From: Deltaproteobacteria bacterium
GTDB taxonomy: Bacteria > Desulfobacterota > Desulfobulbia > Desulfobulbales > Desulfobulbaceae
Direction of reading: 5' to 3'
NCBI GenBank assembly: GCA_024277485.1
Contig: JAJRVA010000253.1
Coordinates: forward strand, 1-18,915
DNA length: 18,915 nt
Shown one piece after another: positions 14,835-18,915 of this stretch. The notes under the pieces are model-generated. The model did no database searches, was not told the DNA's origin, and saw only the letters and a program-made list of their open reading frames with translations. The stretch's first letter is position 1. Each line of letters begins with the position of its first letter. Position numbers and translations under genes: made by a program.

Positions 14835-14911
14835 TGGTACGCCAGGAGGGATTCGAACCCCCGACCTTGAGCTTAGAAGGCTCCTGCTCTATCCGACTGA
14901 GCTACTGGCGC
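14835..14911 (-). tRNA. tRNA-Arg (anticodon UCU), CCA encoded
   Basis: The minus strand folds as a 77-base tRNA including the encoded CCA (complement of 14835-14837). Acceptor arm GCGCCAG pairs with CTGGCGT, the D arm is GCTC/GAGC, the anticodon loop is CTTCTAA with anticodon TCT at complement 14875-14877, the variable loop is AGGTC and the T loop is TTCGAAT. Two pairs are unusual: G1 opposite U72, and G27 opposite A43. The UCU anticodon reads AGA and AGG. No interrupting repeat or integrase gene is seen, so it is not an occupied attachment site within this window. Confidence 0.97.
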
Positions 14912-14933
14912 TTCAGATAAAATTTGCCGAAAC

Positions 14934-14962
14934 AATGTAACGGGAATTCATGCAGAAATCAA
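14934..14962 (-). promoter_or_regulatory. Sigma70-like promoter for tRNA-Arg
   Basis: On the minus strand TTGATT (complement of 14957-14962), a 17-bp spacer and TACATT (complement of 14934-14939) lie 22 bp before the mature tRNA 5' end. Four of six bases match consensus in each box. Confidence 0.45.
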
Positions 14963-14999
14963 CACCGATATGAGGCCGGCGCCGGGAGAGGTTACGTAT

Positions 15000-17318
15000 T
15001 CAATTTATTTCTTCCCAGACCGGCCCTGCGACACTGTCCCGTACCGTGATGCCTTTTTTCAGGAGTTCAGCACGGACGACATCCGCGGCTTGCCAGTCTT
15101 TCATCTGCCGGGCCCGTTCTCTCTCCCGTATCAGGTGGTCAATTTCAGGGGCCAGGGGACAGTGTTCCAGGCGCAGGATGCCGAGGACGCAGTTGATTCT
15201 GCGCAGGGTCTTCAGGATGATATTTTTCTGCTCCCGTTCCAGGCTGCCTGTCTGGAGAACCGGGTTGAGCTTCTTGATAAAATCAAACAGTGAGCCGATG
15301 GCCCTGGAGATATTGAAATCATCTCCCATTGCCGCGTAAAAATTCTGTTCAAGTTCAGCGACGTAAATGGCCACATCCGGATGGGGAAGGTCCGGCGGCA
15401 GGCAGAGCAGCTTGCAGGTAAACTCATCTATGCGCATAAGGGCGGTGCGCACTGAATCAAGTCGTCTGAAGGAGAAGTGCAGCGGTTTCCTGTAGTGTAC
15501 ACCAAGAAGCAGAAACCGTATCTCGCGACCGGTATACCCCCGGTCAAGAACATCCCGGAGCGTCACAATATTGCCGGATTCCTCGGACATTTTTTTGCCG
15601 TTGTGGAGCAGGATCCCGGAATGCAGCCAGTAGTTGGCCAGGGGCTTGCCGGTCAGGGCTTCGGCAATGGCGATTTCATTTTCATGATGGGGAAACATCA
15701 GGTCCTGGCTGGCCGTATGGATGTCGATTGTCTCTCCCAGGTAGCGGGTTGACATGGCGGAACACTCAATATGCCATCCGGGCCGGACCTTTCCCCAGTC
15801 AGCCTCGTAGAAGATCCCTGTCTTCAGCTCCTCAAGCGTTGAGCGTTTGAGCAGGGTGAAATCCCGGGGATTGTCCTTGTCATAGTTGTCCAGGTCGACC
15901 GTCTTGCCGGTTTTTATTTTACCAAGGTCCACCCCGGACAGACGCCCGTAGGGCTTGAACTTGGAGATATCGAAATAGACGGAGCCATGTTTTTCATAGG
16001 CGTATCCCCTGTGCATCAGGTCATGGGTTATGTCTATCATGTCCGCAACATGATCGGATGCCCTGGGATAACCGGTCGCCTTTTTCAGGCCGAGGATGTC
16101 AACAGCTTCCATGAACTCTTCAATATACCGGCCGGTGAACTCCTTCAGGGGGATGCCGGCTCTGGCCGCTCCGGCTATGGTGTTGTCGTCGAGGTCCGTG
16201 AAATTCATGTATGATTCCACCTCAAAGCCCCTGGCTCCCAGGTAGCGGACAATCATATCCGCCACGACGAGCCTGCGGCAGTGGGCCATGTTGGGCGACT
16301 GGTAGGCGGTTGGTCCACAGGCGTAACAGGTAACCTTTTTTTTATGGATCGGTCGGAAATCTTCTTTCTGCCTGGTCATGGTATTGTACAGCTTGAGCCG
16401 CGGAGCTGCGGACTCCTGGCTGAGTTTCGGCACAAAAAGCGGCGTGCTCAGGTAGCGTTCGCCTCCGTCGGGGAGGATCGTGATTATCAGACCCTGGTCG
16501 ATTTCTTCGGCCCGCTGCAGGGCGGCGTGCATTGCCGCCCCGGAACTCATGCCGACAAAGATTCCTTCTTCCCGGGCTAACTGCCGGGATGTCCTGAAGG
16601 CATCCGCGTCGGCAACATTGACTATCCTGTGTGGTGTCAGCTTGTTGAAAATGCCGGGCTTGTAAGACTCTTTCATGTTCTTGAGTCCCTGGATTTTGTG
16701 TCCATAGTAGGGTTCAACAGCTGTAATACAGACATGCGGGTGGTTTTCCCTGAACCATTTGCTCACACCCATTGCCGTGCCGGAGGTGCCGAGAGTTGAT
16801 ATGATATCCGTTACCTTGCCTGCGGTCTGTTCCCAGATTTCCGGGGCCGTGATCCGAAAGTGGGCCTGCCAGTTTGCCTCGCTGTTGAACTGGTCTGTCA
16901 TGAAATAGAGATCGGGATTCTCACGTCCCATGGCATAGGCTTCTTCGATGGCGCCGTCCGTGCTCCGGTCTGCGGGTGTGAGGATTATCTCGGCCCCATA
17001 CGCCTGCATGATCTGTCGTCGTTCAACGCTTGCCGACTCAGGCATGACGAGCCGGCAGCGATACCCTTTGGCCGCGCAGACCATGGCCAGGCCTATCCCG
17101 GTGTTGCCGCTTGTAGCCTCCAGAACGATCTTGTCTTTATGCAGTTCTCCACTTTCTTCGCCGGCTTCTATCATGGACAGGGCAATGCGGTCTTTGACCG
17201 AACCGCCGGGGTTGAAAGATTCCAGTTTGGCCAGGATGACGACATCACGAACAGGGTTGAGCCTGTTGATGGGAACAAGCGGAGTATTGCCAATGAGTTC
17301 AAGAATCGAGGTAATCAT
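15000..17318 (-). CDS. Cysteine synthase fused to cysteinyl-tRNA-synthetase-like domain
   Basis: A 772-residue single frame with two full domains. Residues 1-295 are a PLP beta-family cysteine synthase (CysK/CysM): LIGNTPLV (8-15), PLP lysine K42 in NPGGSVKDRIA, TSGNTGIG (69-76), phosphate loop GTSGTAMG (177-184) and LPDGGERYL (282-290). It would make cysteine from an activated serine and sulfide. After a linker of about 12 residues, 308-772 is a full-length CysRS: CGPTAY (334-339), WHIECSAMS (515-523), HHENE (544-548), and a C-terminal DALR-like helical part. Zinc ligands C334, C519, H544 and E548 are kept. The class I signatures deviate: HIGH reads NMAH (343-346), KMSKS reads KMSEE (576-580), and the GGG loop reads TAS (535-537). 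The ATG is at complement 17316-17318, 44 bp after the DciA-like gene. Aminoacylation by the second half cannot be assumed. Confidence 0.93.
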   Translation of the reverse strand: MITSILELIGNTPLVPINRLNPVRDVVILAKLESFNPGGSVKDRIALSMIEAGEESGELHKDKIVLEATSGNTGIGLAMVCAAKGYRCRLVMPESASVERRQIMQAYGAEIILTPADRSTDGAIEEAYAMGRENPDLYFMTDQFNSEANWQAHFRITAPEIWEQTAGKVTDIISTLGTSGTAMGVSKWFRENHPHVCITAVEPYYGHKIQGLKNMKESYKPGIFNKLTPHRIVNVADADAFRTSRQLAREEGIFVGMSSGAAMHAALQRAEEIDQGLIITILPDGGERYLSTPLFVPKLSQESAAPRLKLYNTMTRQKEDFRPIHKKKVTCYACGPTAYQSPNMAHCRRLVVADMIVRYLGARGFEVESYMNFTDLDDNTIAGAARAGIPLKEFTGRYIEEFMEAVDILGLKKATGYPRASDHVADMIDITHDLMHRGYAYEKHGSVYFDISKFKPYGRLSGVDLGKIKTGKTVDLDNYDKDNPRDFTLLKRSTLEELKTGIFYEADWGKVRPGWHIECSAMSTRYLGETIDIHTASQDLMFPHHENEIAIAEALTGKPLANYWLHSGILLHNGKKMSEESGNIVTLRDVLDRGYTGREIRFLLLGVHYRKPLHFSFRRLDSVRTALMRIDEFTCKLLCLPPDLPHPDVAIYVAELEQNFYAAMGDDFNISRAIGSLFDFIKKLNPVLQTGSLEREQKNIILKTLRRINCVLGILRLEHCPLAPEIDHLIRERERARQMKDWQAADVVRAELLKKGITVRDSVAGPVWEEIN

Positions 17319-17362
17319 AGTGGCTCAGATTGTTTTCAGACGGTAATGTGAAGGTGAAAAAA

Positions 17363-17821
17363 TTAATTCTTATGGTAAATTTCCCACAGTCTGCACAGGG
17401 CGTCTCTGCACCGTTCATTTTCCACTGTCCCGGCAATCTTTTCAAACTCCCTCTGCTCTGCCGGGTCTATTGCCGGCTTTTCGGCCGGACTGCCGGTTGC
17501 CGCCTTTTTTCCGTCATGGTCAGCCGGCTGCAGGAGCCATCGAATGTCCTGAATCGGAGCGGCGTCGGAAAAATTTCTGACCTTTTCCAGCAACTGCGGC
17601 TTCAGGGCCTGAAGCTGCTGCATCCAGACAGAATCGTGGACATAAATCCACAGGGTGTCTTTGCGGATATATGCCGGCGCCGACCGTGACGCGATAGTCC
17701 TGCCCGCCACTTCAGGCCACTGTTTGACCAGTTTATGGGTCTCCCACAGCGCCTGCCAGTTCTTGGTGCCGAAAACACTCTGCAGATGAGAGGACAGTTT
17801 CTGTAAATCACTTTTTTTCAT
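17363..17821 (-). CDS. dciA: DUF721 protein, DciA-like replicative helicase loader
   Basis: A 152-residue protein whose first 100 residues match the DUF721/DciA pattern: QWPEVAGRTIASRSAPAYI (about 34-52), then DTLWIYVHDSVWMQQLQALK (55-74), then a helix LLEKVRNF. DciA proteins help load or activate DnaB at replication origins in bacteria lacking DnaC. The C-terminal third (about 103-152) is charged and family-variable. A strong GGGAG (complement of 17826-17830) precedes the ATG at complement 17819-17821. The cysteine synthase/CysRS fusion follows after 44 bp on the same strand, so the two genes are probably co-transcribed. The DUF721 call is secure; the loader role rests on studied relatives. 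Confidence 0.85.
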   Translation of the reverse strand: MKKSDLQKLSSHLQSVFGTKNWQALWETHKLVKQWPEVAGRTIASRSAPAYIRKDTLWIYVHDSVWMQQLQALKPQLLEKVRNFSDAAPIQDIRWLLQPADHDGKKAATGSPAEKPAIDPAEQREFEKIAGTVENERCRDALCRLWEIYHKN

Positions 17822-17865
17822 TTATCTCCCATGGTAACGCACTATGGAAACAAATGCCACAAAGT

Positions 17866-17894
17866 ATTACACCCTGGGACACTTGAATATACAA
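17866..17894 (-). promoter_or_regulatory. Candidate promoter for the dciA-cysteine synthase operon
   Basis: On the minus strand TTGTAT (complement of 17889-17894), a 17-bp spacer and TGTAAT (complement of 17866-17871) lie about 45 bp before the DciA-like start. The -10 box matches five of six bases and the -35 box three. A separate TATAAT a little upstream is an alternative -10 with a poor -35. Confidence 0.35.
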
Positions 17895-17949
17895 TTATAT
17901 TGCCAGGAGTGCTTTCAATAAACACTTTTGGAAATGAGAAGAAAATAAT

Positions 17950-17978
17950 TTGACCGCGACATTTTTTCGTGAGATAAT
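17950..17978 (+). promoter_or_regulatory. Strong sigma70-like promoter for the TolC-family gene
   Basis: TTGACC (17950-17955), exactly 17 bp, then GATAAT (17973-17978). Both boxes match five of six consensus bases. A transcript starting near 17985 would have a leader of about 55 bases before the ATG at 18041. This is the best promoter in the window. Confidence 0.75.
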
Positions 17979-18040
17979 TAGCCGAGAATATTTTATATTT
18001 TTCCGGCAATGGAACTTGCTGTTAATCTTCAAGGAGTATC

Positions 18041-18915
18041 ATGATGTTTTGCAAAGTCCGTTTTTTCTGTATGTTTGCCGTTGTTTTGTACCTGTTTGTT
18101 CCGGGGGAAACTTCATGGGCGGAAACCCTGCGGGAAGCCGTGAAATACATGATCGAGACCAACCCTGAAATAAGAACGGTTGTCTACAATCGTCTGGCCC
18201 GGGACCAGGAAGTCAAACAGGCGAGGGCGGGGTATTTTCCTGAACTTGGCCTGATCGCCGGGGCCGGCTTTCAGGAGGTGAGCGAACCTGTCGATCAGTC
18301 CCTGGATCCCTGGGAATTTACCCTTGGGCTCCGGCAGAATGTTTTCCGCGGCCTGCAGGATATCAATGAGGTGAAAAGGCAGAAGGCCAGGGTTCGTTCC
18401 AAGGCGTACATCATTCAGAGCACTGCTGAAAATACGGCACTGCAAACGGCCAGGTCGTATCTGCAGGTACTCCGGAAGGAGGGGCTGAATGATCTTGCCC
18501 ACGAGAACCTTGTCATACATAAACGTATTGCCGACCAGATCAGGTTGAGAAGTGAATCCGGGGTGGGGCGCAAAGCAGACATGAGCCAGGTTGAGAGCCG
18601 CCTTGCCCTGGCCGAGTCAAATGTTGTGGTTACAGAGTCCAACCTGGTTGACGCCCGGACAAATTACCTGGCTGTTGTCGGCCATCTTCCTGAAAACCTG
18701 GAAAAGCCTGCTCCACCGGATGAGGTCATGCCTGTATCCCTGGAAGAACTGCAGCAGGTTGCCCTGGCGGAACATCCGACCCTGAAATCCGCTGAAGAGG
18801 ATCTTGATGCGCGATATGCCCAGGATGATGTGGCCAGGGCCCCTTTTATGCCGATTGTTGATATCGAGATCGACAAGAGGTGGAGTGAAGACCTGGAGTA
18901 TGGTCTGAATACGAA
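18041..18915 (+). CDS. TolC-family outer-membrane efflux/secretion channel (partial)
   Basis: The first 291 codons of an outer-membrane channel protein; the right window edge cuts it. The ATG at 18041 follows AAGGAG at 18031-18036; a second ATG follows directly. A signal peptide (about 1-27, FFCMFAVVLYLFVPGETSWA) precedes ETLREAVKYMIETNPEIR, the usual TolC-family opening. Next comes QARAGYFPELGLIAGAGFQE (first beta-hairpin), a long coiled-coil helix pair with SESGVGRKADMSQVESRLAL, and the start of the second repeat (LAEHPTLKSAEEDL). This order, with conserved NVFRG and the YFP motif, is closest to type I secretion channels of the AggA/LapE kind, but the partner ABC and membrane-fusion genes would lie beyond the window. 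Whether it serves secretion or drug efflux cannot be told. Confidence 0.9.
   Translation, partial: MMFCKVRFFCMFAVVLYLFVPGETSWAETLREAVKYMIETNPEIRTVVYNRLARDQEVKQARAGYFPELGLIAGAGFQEVSEPVDQSLDPWEFTLGLRQNVFRGLQDINEVKRQKARVRSKAYIIQSTAENTALQTARSYLQVLRKEGLNDLAHENLVIHKRIADQIRLRSESGVGRKADMSQVESRLALAESNVVVTESNLVDARTNYLAVVGHLPENLEKPAPPDEVMPVSLEELQQVALAEHPTLKSAEEDLDARYAQDDVARAPFMPIVDIEIDKRWSEDLEYGLNT

Noticed and set aside
14835..14911. Integration site for a mobile element at the tRNA
   Set aside because: No integrase gene and no repeated copy of the tRNA 3' end is present in the window.
14976..14985. CCGGCGCCGG palindrome downstream of the cysteine synthase fusion as a terminator
   Set aside because: It has no loop and no following T-run on the minus strand.

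Overview
The window reads as the chromosome of a Gram-negative anaerobe, most likely a sulfate- or sulfur-metabolising member of the Desulfobacterota (Desulfobulbales-like). This is inferred from a secreted four-heme c-type cytochrome of the c3 kind, outer-membrane lipid-transfer genes, a DciA-type helicase loader and moderately GC-rich coding sequence. No phage, transposon, CRISPR or plasmid hallmark was seen, so this looks like core chromosome with a few unusual genes.

Layout. The left edge holds the N-terminal three quarters of the translational GTPase TypA/BipA (minus). A tiny four-cysteine protein (plus) and a stand-alone SF2 helicase (minus) follow. From 3418 to 10357 six or seven plus-strand genes run closely spaced: a secreted YceB-like protein, a HIT hydrolase, the trio ydbH-ynbE-ydbL (an inner-to-outer-membrane lipid bridge in E. 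coli), and a large membrane HD-GYP protein with a predicted amino-acid-binding dCache sensor. A 70-bp tract of ten 7-bp repeats separates it from a convergent minus-strand gene for a membrane-anchored HTH regulator with an outer EF-hand. That regulator is divergent from the four-heme cytochrome gene, and the spacer between them carries direct and inverted copies of one 11-12 bp sequence. A second AsmA/YhdP-like envelope protein, a tRNA-Arg(UCU), a cysteine synthase/cysteinyl-tRNA-synthetase-like fusion and a DciA-like protein follow on the minus strand. A strong sigma70-like promoter then drives a TolC-family gene cut by the right edge.

How the genes fit together. Envelope lipid homeostasis is the main theme: two large AsmA-type bridge proteins, the YnbE/YdbL partners and possibly the YceB-like protein lie within about 11 kb. 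The most unusual locus is the 772-residue PLP cysteine synthase fused to a full-length CysRS-like domain. Its zinc site is intact, but its HIGH and KMSKS signatures are altered, so the fate of the cysteine made by the first half is an open question. The second is the divergent regulator/cytochrome pair with shared repeats, which looks like a small sensory and redox module.
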